Positions 26,380 through 34,764 of a DNA stretch of 64,000 nt are shown one piece after another. The stretch comes from Rothia mucilaginosa ATCC 25296 (GTDB taxonomy: Bacteria; Actinomycetota; Actinomycetes; Actinomycetales; Micrococcaceae), in contig NZ_ACVO01000015.1 of the NCBI RefSeq assembly GCF_000175615.1, positions 434,001 through 498,000 of the forward strand, read 5' to 3'. The notes under the pieces were generated by a model that did no database searches, had not been told where the DNA came from, and was given only the letters and a program-made list of their open reading frames with translations. How positions within the stretch are numbered: position 1 is the first letter of the stretch; every line of letters begins with the position of its first letter. The position numbers and the translations under genes were made by a program.

Positions 26380-28449
26380 TTAGAAGCTACCGCCGTCACC
26401 GCCGCCGCTACCCCAATCGCCGCCACCGCCGCTGAAGCCGCCGCCCCAGCTGCCGCCGCTACTACCACCACTGCTGTGGCCGCCGCTGCTACCCCAGCTA
26501 CTGGTGCCGGAGTTCATCGCGGTCATCAGAGCGCCCAGCAGCAGGCCCTTCGCCAGGTCACCGCCGAAGCTGCTGCCGCCGCGGTCGTTCTGGTTGTTGT
26601 AGTAGTTGCCGACCTCGCTCTGAGCTCGGTTCTGCGCGTCGGTCGCCTTCTGGATCGCCATGTTGGCTTCCTTCATAGCGTTCAGCGGGTCCGAAGACGC
26701 CAGGCGCTGAGCCTGACCCAGGTGACGCTCCGCCTCAGAGACAGCGGTCAGGGTCATCGGACCCACCGCAGCACGGCGGTTATTGATGTAGCTACGCGCA
26801 CCGTTCACCGCAGCGTAGGCAGAACGCATCGTACGATCCAGGTTCTGCGAAGCCGCACGAGAACGCTCGCGGGTAGCACGCATATTCGTCATTGCCTTAT
26901 CCAGCTCGGCGGAAAGCTGACGCAGCTGGTTCGCCAGAGTCAGCGGGTCATTCGGGCGAGCCGAAGCGCTCTGATTGACCTGGTTGAGCACCGCCTCCAT
27001 ACCGGCAGCTACCGCACCCAAATCATCGCGACGCTGAGATGCAGCCAGGCTCTTCGCCTCCGCCACGTCGCGCTGAATGCTCAGCAGGTCGGTGCTCAGA
27101 CCCAGCTGAGCCTGCTCCAGCTCCTGCGCGCGGGTATTTACAGCCGCACCCAGCGCCTGAATCTGCGAGGCGGCTTCCTCAGCGGTGCGCAGGTGAGCAA
27201 CCGCCTCCGAACGAGCGGTCGCAACGGTCGCCTGAGCCTTCTCAACCTCCGCAGCGCACAGCACCATGTTCGACTCCAACAGGGTAGGAGTCTTAGAAAT
27301 GGGCTCCAGGGCGCTGGGCAGGTAACGTTCCTTCAACGTGCGGTACTGGGCGGCAATCTCCTCCACCGAGGCACGCAGCTGCGGCAGACGCTGAGCCAGA
27401 GCCTCAATAGCCTGCGGTGCCTCCTGCTCCAGGTTACGCAACTGAGCCAGGTTAGCGTCCTGCTCCTGAGCAATGCGGGTGACTTCCTGAGAGTTATCAA
27501 TAATCTCAGTCAACCAGGCACGCTGCTCAGCCTCAGTATCCGGGATGCTATCGGTCAGAAGCTGCTGACGCTGGAAGGACTTACGCATCAGATCCTCAGC
27601 ACGCGCAATCTCCTGAGCGAACTCAGCAACCTGCTGATCGCTGTACTGTGCGCGCGCAAAATCCAGTTCCTGCTTCGCGTGGCTCATCGTCGTATCAGCC
27701 TGCAGAAGGGCGCTACCGGCGCGAGTGCGCAACTCCTCCAGCGGAACCTCCGGAATGGGGGAGTAGTTACGAGGCGCACTGTAGGAACGCTGAGGCTGCT
27801 GCTGAGCGTTCTTCTTCTTGCGGCGGCGGTACATCGCGTAACCGCCAGCACCCACGGTCGCCGCAGCACCCACACCGAGCACACCGGTTACAACACCCGA
27901 AGAGCTACCGCCCTTCTGGGCCTCGATACCCTCAACCGCGGCCAGTGCCGCACCCGAATAGTCACTATTCTGCAGCTTCGGTTTGATGTAGTTCTGGTAC
28001 ACCTTCGTCTGCTGATCACTCGACAGGGTCTTCGTGCTACCCGCCAAGAAATACGCCTGGCGAGACTCGGTAGCAATCACCAGCACCACATCGGCAGAAC
28101 CCCAATTGTTCTTCGTAGCAAGCGCCTTCGTCCAGCTCGAAGAAGTAGACGGGTTCTCAAACTTATCGATGACCACAACGTGCAAATCCACGTTGTGCTT
28201 CTTCGACAGAGCAGAAATCTTAGACTTCAGGGTAGCGGTATCACCCAAAGAGTTCGTGGAATCGTACACGGTGGTGCCCGTAATCTGCATCGGGTCAGCC
28301 GCCTGCGCCGAGGTGCTCAAAAATGCAGAACCAACCGGCAGAACTACCGGGGCACAAGAAAGACCGGCAGCCAGCACTGTGGCACCCAAGATAGTGCGCA
28401 GGCGAGGGCGTGCGGGACGAATCTGACGCGCAAAGGCGTGCTCGGTCAT
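26380..28449 (-). CDS. TPM-domain membrane protein with long coiled coil
   Basis: 689 residues; ggaggaaagacc directly precedes the ATG. A signal peptide (AAGLSCAPVVLP... ending SAQA near residue 50) leads into a TPM domain (about 52-165: VYDSTNSLGD, HVVVIDKF, NNWGSADVVLVIA). Next come one membrane helix at about 185-205 (VVTGVLGVGAAATVGAGGYAMY) and a basic stop-transfer RRRKKK. A cytoplasmic helical region of some 400 residues follows, and the tail (about 655-689) is Gly/Ser/Trp-rich, ending GGGDGGSF. The layout resembles YgcG/TPM proteins found beside PspA. TPM proteins have been tied to membrane-protein turnover; the specific role here is unknown. Confidence 0.85.
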   Translation of the reverse strand: MTEHAFARQIRPARPRLRTILGATVLAAGLSCAPVVLPVGSAFLSTSAQAADPMQITGTTVYDSTNSLGDTATLKSKISALSKKHNVDLHVVVIDKFENPSTSSSWTKALATKNNWGSADVVLVIATESRQAYFLAGSTKTLSSDQQTKVYQNYIKPKLQNSDYSGAALAAVEGIEAQKGGSSSGVVTGVLGVGAAATVGAGGYAMYRRRKKKNAQQQPQRSYSAPRNYSPIPEVPLEELRTRAGSALLQADTTMSHAKQELDFARAQYSDQQVAEFAQEIARAEDLMRKSFQRQQLLTDSIPDTEAEQRAWLTEIIDNSQEVTRIAQEQDANLAQLRNLEQEAPQAIEALAQRLPQLRASVEEIAAQYRTLKERYLPSALEPISKTPTLLESNMVLCAAEVEKAQATVATARSEAVAHLRTAEEAASQIQALGAAVNTRAQELEQAQLGLSTDLLSIQRDVAEAKSLAASQRRDDLGAVAAGMEAVLNQVNQSASARPNDPLTLANQLRQLSAELDKAMTNMRATRERSRAASQNLDRTMRSAYAAVNGARSYINNRRAAVGPMTLTAVSEAERHLGQAQRLASSDPLNAMKEANMAIQKATDAQNRAQSEVGNYYNNQNDRGGSSFGGDLAKGLLLGALMTAMNSGTSSWGSSGGHSSGGSSGGSWGGGFSGGGGDWGSGGGDGGSF

Positions 28450-28652
28450 GGTCTTTCCTCCGTTGTCGTGAAGTATGAACGGACCTGCACTTCACGGCGT
28501 GCTTGTTCAACGCACACCTTAGTGCTGGTCACATTATTAGTGTAGCGGTGGCATAGCTACACAGACGCACAGATACGAGAATATTGCGCCGCTGTTTGCC
28601 ACCCGTTTACCGACTTCCCAGGCTTTATACAGGAAAGCCGGTATACAGAAAA

Positions 28653-28683
28653 GCCAGGGTCTAGCCTCACGCCAGACCCCGGC
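28653..28683 (-). terminator. Terminator after the 804-residue protein gene
   Basis: On the minus strand gccggggtct pairs with agaccctggc (one mismatch), followed by ttttctg. It lies 20 nt past the stop codon. Confidence 0.75.
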
Positions 28684-28702
28684 TCACCGGCTATTCAGTC
28701 GA

Positions 28703-31117
28703 TTAGCGCCGGCGCGCAATCTTCAGATTGCTCATCAGGTGCTCCACTACCTCAGCGGCATCAACATCGTGGATGCTCTGTGCTATGCCGTTCACCACCT
28801 GAACTCGCGAAGATGAGGCGAACATCCACCCTAAGAACTGCACAGTATTCAGCAACCTAGAACTGCGATCTGCCTGCTTCCGCATCTGCGACCACAAAAA
28901 GGGCGTAGTCGGCACGCCACGGCCCTTATACACCTGGGAGTTAGAACGGGCGTCCAGAAGCTCAGCGAGCGCCTCAATATTTTCGGTCAGCTCCTTCAAA
29001 TCCTCATCCCCGGCAGAGGGACAGACGAAATACCGTTCAACCAGGCTCAAAGGCATGTAGCCGCTACAGCTACTCACCCACACCAGCTTCAACCGTAGAT
29101 TCTGCAGACGAAGCACCTGCTGCAGAAGCCGCGAATGGGTGCGCAGCACTGACAACGGCATAGAAGAGAATGCCATCGCCTCCGAGAGCAGGCCCTCGGA
29201 GAGCGCCTCCTCGGAAGACGCCTCGTTCTGATTCAAGCTACCCACCAGAAGCTCCGGTCCCTCGTAGTGCACGAACGCCAGAACCTCGGGAACACTCGAG
29301 AGGGAACGGATGCGCTCGCCAATGGTCGGCAGGTCCTCCCCATCGGGGGCGTACTGTTCGCGTGCGTACATCAACGTCTGGATGGGCCGCTCGGCAAGAT
29401 GGGACGATTCACGAGCCAGCGTCCGCAAATCGGTCACAACCTCCGCTAGAACGCCGTCCTGCTCAACCTGCAGAAGCTCCTCCAGGAGCTCAATGACAGA
29501 GCGCGCCTGCAGGCTCAAGACAGCGGCGCAGAACTCCGCATCCTGAAGCTCAAGACGCACCTTCTCCAGGCGCTCTTCCAGCGTGGACTGCACGCCCTTG
29601 AGCTCAAACTCGCTCAGCTGTTCCGGGTGGAGCATACGGTGCGTACCATCCTCGCCGGGACGGTAGAAAAGCTCGCTAAACTCCAACGTAGACTGAACAC
29701 CCTTCAACGCCCGCTCTCGCAACTCGGGCAGAACGTCAAAGGCAACTTCCGCCATCTCATTCCAGACCTTGGCCTCATCGATCTTCGAATCCTTACGAAC
29801 AGTCTTCTTCCAAGTCTCGGCAAGCTGCATAGCGCGATCAAATTCGCTCAGCTCTACAAAAGCCGCCAGTTTCTGGGCACTCTCACGCAGATAACGCACC
29901 GCGTAGAGGCGGTCGCTCAAAGAATCCGGGAGGGTATCCTCCAGCAGACGCCAACGGAAGGTACGCTCAAAGCATTCCTCGGTCAGGCTAATGACGGCGG
30001 CGCTCAGGGAGAGCGCGTGATCACGGGCAAAAGCGAAAGAGCCTGAGGTATCCGCCAGACGAGGCAGGGACGTATAGAACTCCAGCGCCCCGCTCAGCTT
30101 CAGCCGAGATACCCGGATGGTCTCTTCCAGCTCGGCGGCAAGCACCGTGCGGTCAGCCTGGGCAGTCTCCTTGAAACTGTGCAGCGGAGACACCTGCGCA
30201 CGCTCAAGCGTCTGCAGGTTCATGACCGCACGCATGAGATAGTTCTCAAGAATATCGACCTGCTCCCAGCGCTGACGCTGATTCAGCGGAACATGATTCT
30301 CCTGCGTGCCGACCAGCAGATGCTGCGGCACACCGCTAATCGACGGCAGCGCAAAGACTTCATCCTCAGATTTACTGACAGAAAGCACCATGGGGTAGCG
30401 GCTGCGCTGTGCATTCTCTAGAGGGGGAATGAGCTTGAAGTTGGTGCTCAAAGAGAATGGGTCGGAGGGCGCCGGGTTACTCTTGGGAGCCTGCTGGGCG
30501 GTCTCCTGCTGCGGGCGCTCTTCAGGCTGCGCCGGGGTGTTCTGGGGCATGCTCTGCTGCACCTGGCTTTCTGCTGATGGGCTTTCTGCTGAATGGTTCT
30601 GCGCTGTAGAAGAACTAGACTCGCCACCTACCTGCATCGGCTCCAACGGCGAAGGTGCAGCCACCGGCTGCTGAGGAGGCTGAGATGAGGCCGGGTGAGG
30701 CGAGGTCGCCTGAATCTGCTGACTCTGTTGAGTACTATGTCCCGGCTGAGCACTATGACCCGGATGTGCTGGCTTCGGCTGGTAGTGCATCGGGTAGCTC
30801 ACCGCGCCCTGTACTGGTTGCGAAGGAACCGGCTGAGGGGGTACTTGCTGTGAAGGCCCCTGCTGATTGGGTGCCTGCGGGGGCGGTACCTGCTGATTCA
30901 TCGCCTGGTTCTGTTGCTGTTGCAATACCTGCCGCCTAATCTCACGCGCACGACGGCGCGAAGGGCTCAACGACGCGAAAAACGCTACCGCCGCGCAGAT
31001 CAGCACAAATATAAGCAACGCGTACAGGCGTGTTGCGCCATCCAAAGAAGACGCCACCGCCGCAGGTAGAGCCGGCAGCGCGCCAATAAGCGCGAAAACA
31101 GCAGAAATAATCCTCAT
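28703..31117 (-). CDS. Unrecognised membrane-anchored helical protein
   Basis: 804 residues, no family recognised. Two hydrophobic segments at residues 2-22 and 30-50 (LYALLIFVLICAAVAFFASL) are followed by a basic SRRRAREIRR. From 60 to 215 the chain is Gln/Pro/Ser-rich and disordered-looking. The rest is a leucine- and glutamate-rich, largely helical domain (for example FVELSEFDRAMQLAETWKKT). The phrase LKGVQSTLE occurs twice, about 40 residues apart (near 475 and 515), suggesting an internal repeat. It lies upstream of the TPM-pspA genes on the same strand, with a terminator between. Secreted TPM proteins often sit near such helical membrane proteins, so an envelope role is plausible but unproven. 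Confidence 0.75.
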   Translation of the reverse strand: MRIISAVFALIGALPALPAAVASSLDGATRLYALLIFVLICAAVAFFASLSPSRRRAREIRRQVLQQQQNQAMNQQVPPPQAPNQQGPSQQVPPQPVPSQPVQGAVSYPMHYQPKPAHPGHSAQPGHSTQQSQQIQATSPHPASSQPPQQPVAAPSPLEPMQVGGESSSSTAQNHSAESPSAESQVQQSMPQNTPAQPEERPQQETAQQAPKSNPAPSDPFSLSTNFKLIPPLENAQRSRYPMVLSVSKSEDEVFALPSISGVPQHLLVGTQENHVPLNQRQRWEQVDILENYLMRAVMNLQTLERAQVSPLHSFKETAQADRTVLAAELEETIRVSRLKLSGALEFYTSLPRLADTSGSFAFARDHALSLSAAVISLTEECFERTFRWRLLEDTLPDSLSDRLYAVRYLRESAQKLAAFVELSEFDRAMQLAETWKKTVRKDSKIDEAKVWNEMAEVAFDVLPELRERALKGVQSTLEFSELFYRPGEDGTHRMLHPEQLSEFELKGVQSTLEERLEKVRLELQDAEFCAAVLSLQARSVIELLEELLQVEQDGVLAEVVTDLRTLARESSHLAERPIQTLMYAREQYAPDGEDLPTIGERIRSLSSVPEVLAFVHYEGPELLVGSLNQNEASSEEALSEGLLSEAMAFSSMPLSVLRTHSRLLQQVLRLQNLRLKLVWVSSCSGYMPLSLVERYFVCPSAGDEDLKELTENIEALAELLDARSNSQVYKGRGVPTTPFLWSQMRKQADRSSRLLNTVQFLGWMFASSSRVQVVNGIAQSIHDVDAAEVVEHLMSNLKIARRR

Positions 31118-31249
31118 GACTTCACCATAACCCAGCTAAATCCCGGGTGCTCGCAACGCCGTTGCCTTACCGCATACTAAAAGGGAAGTAGCCGGGGGAC
31201 CGGGCGCTCTCCACCAGCGCTTCCCGCATCTGCGCCAAGGTTAAAAGAC

Positions 31250-31289
31250 GATGCGGCGTGCGCCCTCATGTGGGGGCTCACGCCGCATC
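31250..31289 (-). terminator. Terminator downstream of the 55-residue protein gene
   Basis: gatgcggcgtg (31250-31260) pairs with cacgccgcatc (31279-31289), with an inner gccc/gggg stem; on the minus strand it is followed by gtcttttaa. It ends the transcript of the small minus-strand gene. Confidence 0.8.
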
Positions 31290-31420
31290 AATCATCACTC
31301 AACTCACTATCACACCCGGGCCGGTCCTCACACCGACCCTTCGGGACATACTGGGGATTCTCGCCCCTCCCGGTGCAGGGCTCTCATCTCCCGCCCCGGA
31401 AAACTATCAAACTCTATACG

Positions 31421-31588
31421 CTACCTACCGGCAGTCAGTGCGTGGGTAGCCATCTGCTGAGCCAGCTCGGAGGCCTTTTCCGCACGATGACGGCGGTACA
31501 CCATTCCCGAGCAACACGCCACAATACCCGCACCAATACCGATGGAGCTTGCCAAGATCGCACAGAAAATCAGGGTGCCGATCATCAT
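31421..31588 (-). CDS. Small membrane protein, 55 residues
   Basis: The minus-strand frame begins MMIGTLIFCAILASSIGIG, giving one hydrophobic segment (residues 3-30) with a Gly-rich helix and three cysteines (9, 25, 26). A basic YRRHRAEK patch and a short polar tail ending ALTAGR follow. Support for reality: aaaggag lies 6 nt before the ATG at 31588, the codon use is like the neighbours, and an intrinsic terminator follows about 130 nt downstream. Topology by the positive-inside rule puts the C-terminus in the cytoplasm. I recognise no family. It is divergent from htrA and lies upstream of the 804-residue gene in the same direction, so it may be a small envelope-stress protein, but that is a guess. 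Confidence 0.72.
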   Translation of the reverse strand: MMIGTLIFCAILASSIGIGAGIVACCSGMVYRRHRAEKASELAQQMATHALTAGR

Positions 31589-31968
31589 GGGTTTCTCCTT
31601 TACCTTTGTCCTTTGCCTTTGTTCTCGGCTCTATGCGCCTTCAACATTACGGAGCAACCCTGTGTTCAAGCTGTGTACCAAGAAGCGTCATGCTGTGTAA
31701 ACCGTGAAGAAAAACTGGGCGCTTTAAAAGAGAAACCTGAGAGTGACGAAAAATAGTGAACAAAGCCCCAAAATAAACTAGCTGCCGGGCAAATCGCCGG
31801 GTATCTCAGACCAGCGAATCAGCTGCCGATGAAAGGGTGCGAGGAAAATTCCCAGGGAACTCCCCGATAACCAACAGCAAAAAGATATAGAACGCAATGA
31901 AACACCATCTACAGTAGAAAGATAGCGTGTGCCCAGGGTGACGCATACGCACGACTCTAGGAGAACTC
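31589..31968. promoter_or_regulatory. Divergent promoter gap between the miniprotein gene and htrA
   Basis: 380 bp without genes. The region just upstream of htrA (31880-31930) is AT-rich, and a TATAGA/TAGAAAGATAG-type sequence precedes gtgtgcccaggg. There is a gccggg...cgccggg direct repeat near 31785-31801. The htrA start follows ctaggagaactc. No operator is identified with confidence. Confidence 0.35.
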
Positions 31969-33297
31969 ATGACTCAAAATAACGGATGGTCTTACGGCGG
32001 CAATGACGGCGTCACGGATGCAACCCGTCCCCTGCAGAACGTGAACGGACAGGCAAGCTACCAGCCCGCAAACCAGCAGCAGGGTCAGAACGCATACCCG
32101 CAGGCATACGCCTCTCCCGGATACACCTACCCCCAGGCCGCTGCCGCGCAGGTTGCGTCGGCGCAGTCTGCACCCCAGAACACCGATAACAACAAGCGTT
32201 ACGGTGCTGGCGTTGTGCTCACCGCAGCTCTGCTCGCAGCCCTCGTCGGTGGCGGCGTTGGCGCGGGCGTCGGAGGCGGCATCGCAGCATCGAATAACAG
32301 CTCCTCTAGCTCCTCTTCGCGCGGCTCCGTGAGCTCCAATATCAGCAACTCCTCCACCGTGGCCGGCGTAGCAGAAACCGCGAAGAAGGTCCTGCCCTCC
32401 ACCGTGACCATCATGGCGTCGAGCGGCTCCACCTCCGGCGGCGGTAGCGGCGTTGTCCTCGATAAGGACGGCCACATCCTCACCAACCACCACGTGGTCA
32501 CCCTCGCATCTTCCAGTGCTGCATCCACCATTGAGGTGCGCCTGAGCGACGGTACCGTACGCACCGCTTCCGTGGTGGGCCTGGACTCTGCGGCTGACCT
32601 GGCGGTTCTGAAGATTAACCCCTCCGGCCTGGACCTGCAACCCATCACCTGGGGCGACTCCTCCAAGCTGGTCTCCGGCGAAGCCGTGGTTGCCCTCGGC
32701 GCGCCGTATCGTCGTAGCGAATCGGTGACCGCCGGCGTAGTCTCGAACGTCAACCGCGTGCAGCCCGCTGACGCGAAGGGTCAGAACTACATCCCCATGA
32801 TTCAGGTTGATGTGCCCATCAACCACGGTAACTCCGGTGGCCCGCTGGTGAACCTCAAGGGCGAACTGGTCGGCATTAACGCGCAGGGTCAGGCAAGCCA
32901 GGACGGCGGCACCGCCGACGGTATGGCGTTCTCCATTACCTCCAACTACGCCAAGCGCATCTCCTCCGAGATCATTGCCAAGGGTAAGGCAACCCACGGC
33001 TACCTGGGCGCGAGCGTAAAGAACAGCCCCGCGGACACCGGTTCGGGCTCGTCCAAGCTCATCCCCGGTGGCGTTGAAATTGCCTCGGTAGAATCTAACA
33101 GCCCCGCCGCGAAAGCAGGCCTGCGATCCGGCGACGTCGTGATTGAAGCCGACGGTCACGCCGTGACCAAGAGCGACGAGCTTAACGGTACCGTGCGTGC
33201 CGCGGCAGCAGGCTCTGATCTGAAGCTAAAGATTAAGCGCGGCTCCTCCACCCATGACATCACCGTGACCCTGGGCGACGCCGACAGCCAGAAGTAA
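31969..33297 (+). CDS. htrA: HtrA/DegP-type membrane-anchored serine protease
   Basis: 442 residues. A cytoplasmic Gln/Tyr/Pro-rich N-terminus (1-75) precedes one membrane helix (about 78-105, VVLTAALLAALVGGGVGAG), then a Ser-rich linker. The trypsin-like domain has the triad H175 (TNHHVV), D210 (SAADLAVL) and S289 (NHGNSGGPLV). A single PDZ domain covers about 340-435 (GVEIASVESNSPAAKAGLRSGDVV). Such proteins degrade or refold damaged exported proteins. A very good ribosome-binding site (aggag) precedes the ATG. It stands alone, in the same envelope-protein neighbourhood as TPM and PspA. Confidence 0.93.
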   Translation: MTQNNGWSYGGNDGVTDATRPLQNVNGQASYQPANQQQGQNAYPQAYASPGYTYPQAAAAQVASAQSAPQNTDNNKRYGAGVVLTAALLAALVGGGVGAGVGGGIAASNNSSSSSSSRGSVSSNISNSSTVAGVAETAKKVLPSTVTIMASSGSTSGGGSGVVLDKDGHILTNHHVVTLASSSAASTIEVRLSDGTVRTASVVGLDSAADLAVLKINPSGLDLQPITWGDSSKLVSGEAVVALGAPYRRSESVTAGVVSNVNRVQPADAKGQNYIPMIQVDVPINHGNSGGPLVNLKGELVGINAQGQASQDGGTADGMAFSITSNYAKRISSEIIAKGKATHGYLGASVKNSPADTGSGSSKLIPGGVEIASVESNSPAAKAGLRSGDVVIEADGHAVTKSDELNGTVRAAAAGSDLKLKIKRGSSTHDITVTLGDADSQK

Positions 33298-33399
33298 AAC
33301 GCACTCTGCCTCTGAACAGGTAGAAACGCGGTTGGGAAACACCCGCTCAGCCGGCTCTACCGTTCAGTAACTCTAACTTCAAAAGAGTGCCACATGGTG

Positions 33400-33450
33400 T
33401 AACGAAAGAAAGCTCCCACCCCGCGTATGGGGTGGGAGCTTCTTTCGTTA
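33400..33450. terminator. Bidirectional terminator between htrA and the Udg-like gene
   Basis: taacgaaagaaagctcccacccc pairs with ggggtgggagcttctttcgtta almost perfectly; A-rich and T-rich flanks serve both directions. A second weak stem (ctgaacaggtaga/tctaccgttcag) lies between the htrA stop and this hairpin. Confidence 0.88.
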
Positions 33451-33488
33451 GTACAGCAAACTGTATTGGTGTTGCAGATAGGGGCAGG

Positions 33489-34136
33489 TTAGAGGCCCTC
33501 GAGAACCTCGCCCACGCGCTTCTGCAAAGCCGGGATAACCTCCTGCTCGAACCACGGGTTCTTCGCCTGCCACCTAAAATTCAGCGGCGAAGGATGCACC
33601 AGCGGCAGAAACTTAGGAAGATAAGACTCCCACGCACGAACCGTCTCCGTCAGGTTCTTCTGCGCCTTAGGGGCGTGCATACCATCCAGGTAGTGCTTCT
33701 GAGAGTAAGCCCCCACCAGCAGAATCAGCTGAACGTTCGGCATGAGCTCCAGAAGCTGCGGATGCCACTTCGGTGCGAAATCCTTACGCGGCGGGTTATC
33801 GCCGTGCGCGCCCTTACCCGGGTAATAGAAATCCATCGGCAACAGCGAAATCAGGTCGGGGTTATAGAACTGCTCATCCGTCACGCCCATCCACTCGCGC
33901 AACTTCACGCCGCTCGGGTCATTCCACGGGATACGGCTCTCCTGCGCGGCACGCCCAGGCGCCTGACCAATCACCACAATACGAGCATGAGGCGACGCCG
34001 AATAAACCGGCTCCCAACCCTGCTCCGTGAACTCCCTATTCTGCGGATCCTGGCGAATCTGCTCAGCCAGGGGAGGGCGCGTCTCCAGAATCTGCTGAAC
34101 CAGAGGCCCCGGCAGATTATGGTGTGCTGCAGCCAT
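33489..34136 (-). CDS. Uracil-DNA-glycosylase superfamily protein
   Basis: 215 residues from the ATG at 34136, preceded by gggaggcgc; upstream in-frame codons would run into trmL. GQAPGRAAQESRIPW is motif A of the UDG superfamily and HPSPLNFRW is the motif B/Leu-loop region. Residues between (LREWMGV, DLISLLPMDFYYPGKG) fit the COG1573-like branch rather than family 1 Ung. The likely role is removal of uracil or damaged bases, by analogy. It starts 1 nt after the trmL stop codon, so the two form an operon and are probably translationally coupled. Confidence 0.8.
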   Translation of the reverse strand: MAAAHHNLPGPLVQQILETRPPLAEQIRQDPQNREFTEQGWEPVYSASPHARIVVIGQAPGRAAQESRIPWNDPSGVKLREWMGVTDEQFYNPDLISLLPMDFYYPGKGAHGDNPPRKDFAPKWHPQLLELMPNVQLILLVGAYSQKHYLDGMHAPKAQKNLTETVRAWESYLPKFLPLVHPSPLNFRWQAKNPWFEQEVIPALQKRVGEVLEGL

Positions 34137-34137
34137 G

Positions 34138-34605
34138 CTAGATAGCGCCTCCCTCAAAACCGTTCTGACGCCACGCCTCAAAAATCGCAATGGACGCAGA
34201 ATTAGCCAGGTTCAGCGAACGGCGGCCCGGCTTCATCGGAATCTTCACCCGCTCAGTCACGTGCGGGTCCTGCTGAACCTCAGCGGGCAGACCCACCGAC
34301 TCCGGACCAAACATGAACACGTCACCGGGACGGTACTCAATATCCGCATACGACGTCGAAGCGGTCGTCGTGAACGCAAAAACACGCTCCGGGGCGAGTG
34401 CCTCCCACGCATCCTCGAGGGTCTCGTGCACCGTCACCACCGCCAGGTCGTGGTAGTCCAGACCCGCGCGGCGCAGATGCGCATCATCAAAGTTAAAGCC
34501 CAGCGGCTTCACCAGGTGCAGCTCAGCGCCAGTAATCGCCGCCAAACGGATAGCATTGCCGGTATTGCCCGGAATCTCAGGGGTATAGAAAAGAATCTTG
34601 AACAC
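34138..34605 (-). CDS. trmL: tRNA (cytidine/uridine-34 2'-O)-methyltransferase TrmL
   Basis: 155 residues from a GTG start at 34605 with taggaac just upstream. MFKILFYTPEIPGNTGNAIR is the SPOUT family N-terminus; FGPESVGLP and IPMKPGRRSLNLANSASI are the SAM-binding knot motifs. TrmL methylates the ribose at the wobble position of tRNA-Leu. The length is normal. It is divergent from iscS across about 160 bp and followed by the glycosylase gene with a 1-nt gap. Confidence 0.92.
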   Translation of the reverse strand: MFKILFYTPEIPGNTGNAIRLAAITGAELHLVKPLGFNFDDAHLRRAGLDYHDLAVVTVHETLEDAWEALAPERVFAFTTTASTSYADIEYRPGDVFMFGPESVGLPAEVQQDPHVTERVKIPMKPGRRSLNLANSASIAIFEAWRQNGFEGGAI

Positions 34606-34764
34606 GTTCCTAAGTGTACCGCGCAGCCCCCGACCAGCATTGAGCGTCCCGGGGTAGTAGCGCTCGCCGACCCAGCCGCAGATGAACACACCTAGAAGAG
34701 CGCGGATAGAGCGCGATAAAATAAGCAAGGCGAAAAACCGCCGAACAACCCAGCAGGAGGAACC

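Noticed and set aside
26254..28545. 763-codon plus-strand frame opposite the TPM gene
   Set aside because: No SD, low-complexity Arg/Leu/Thr composition; the minus-strand gene has a signal peptide, TPM motifs and an SD.
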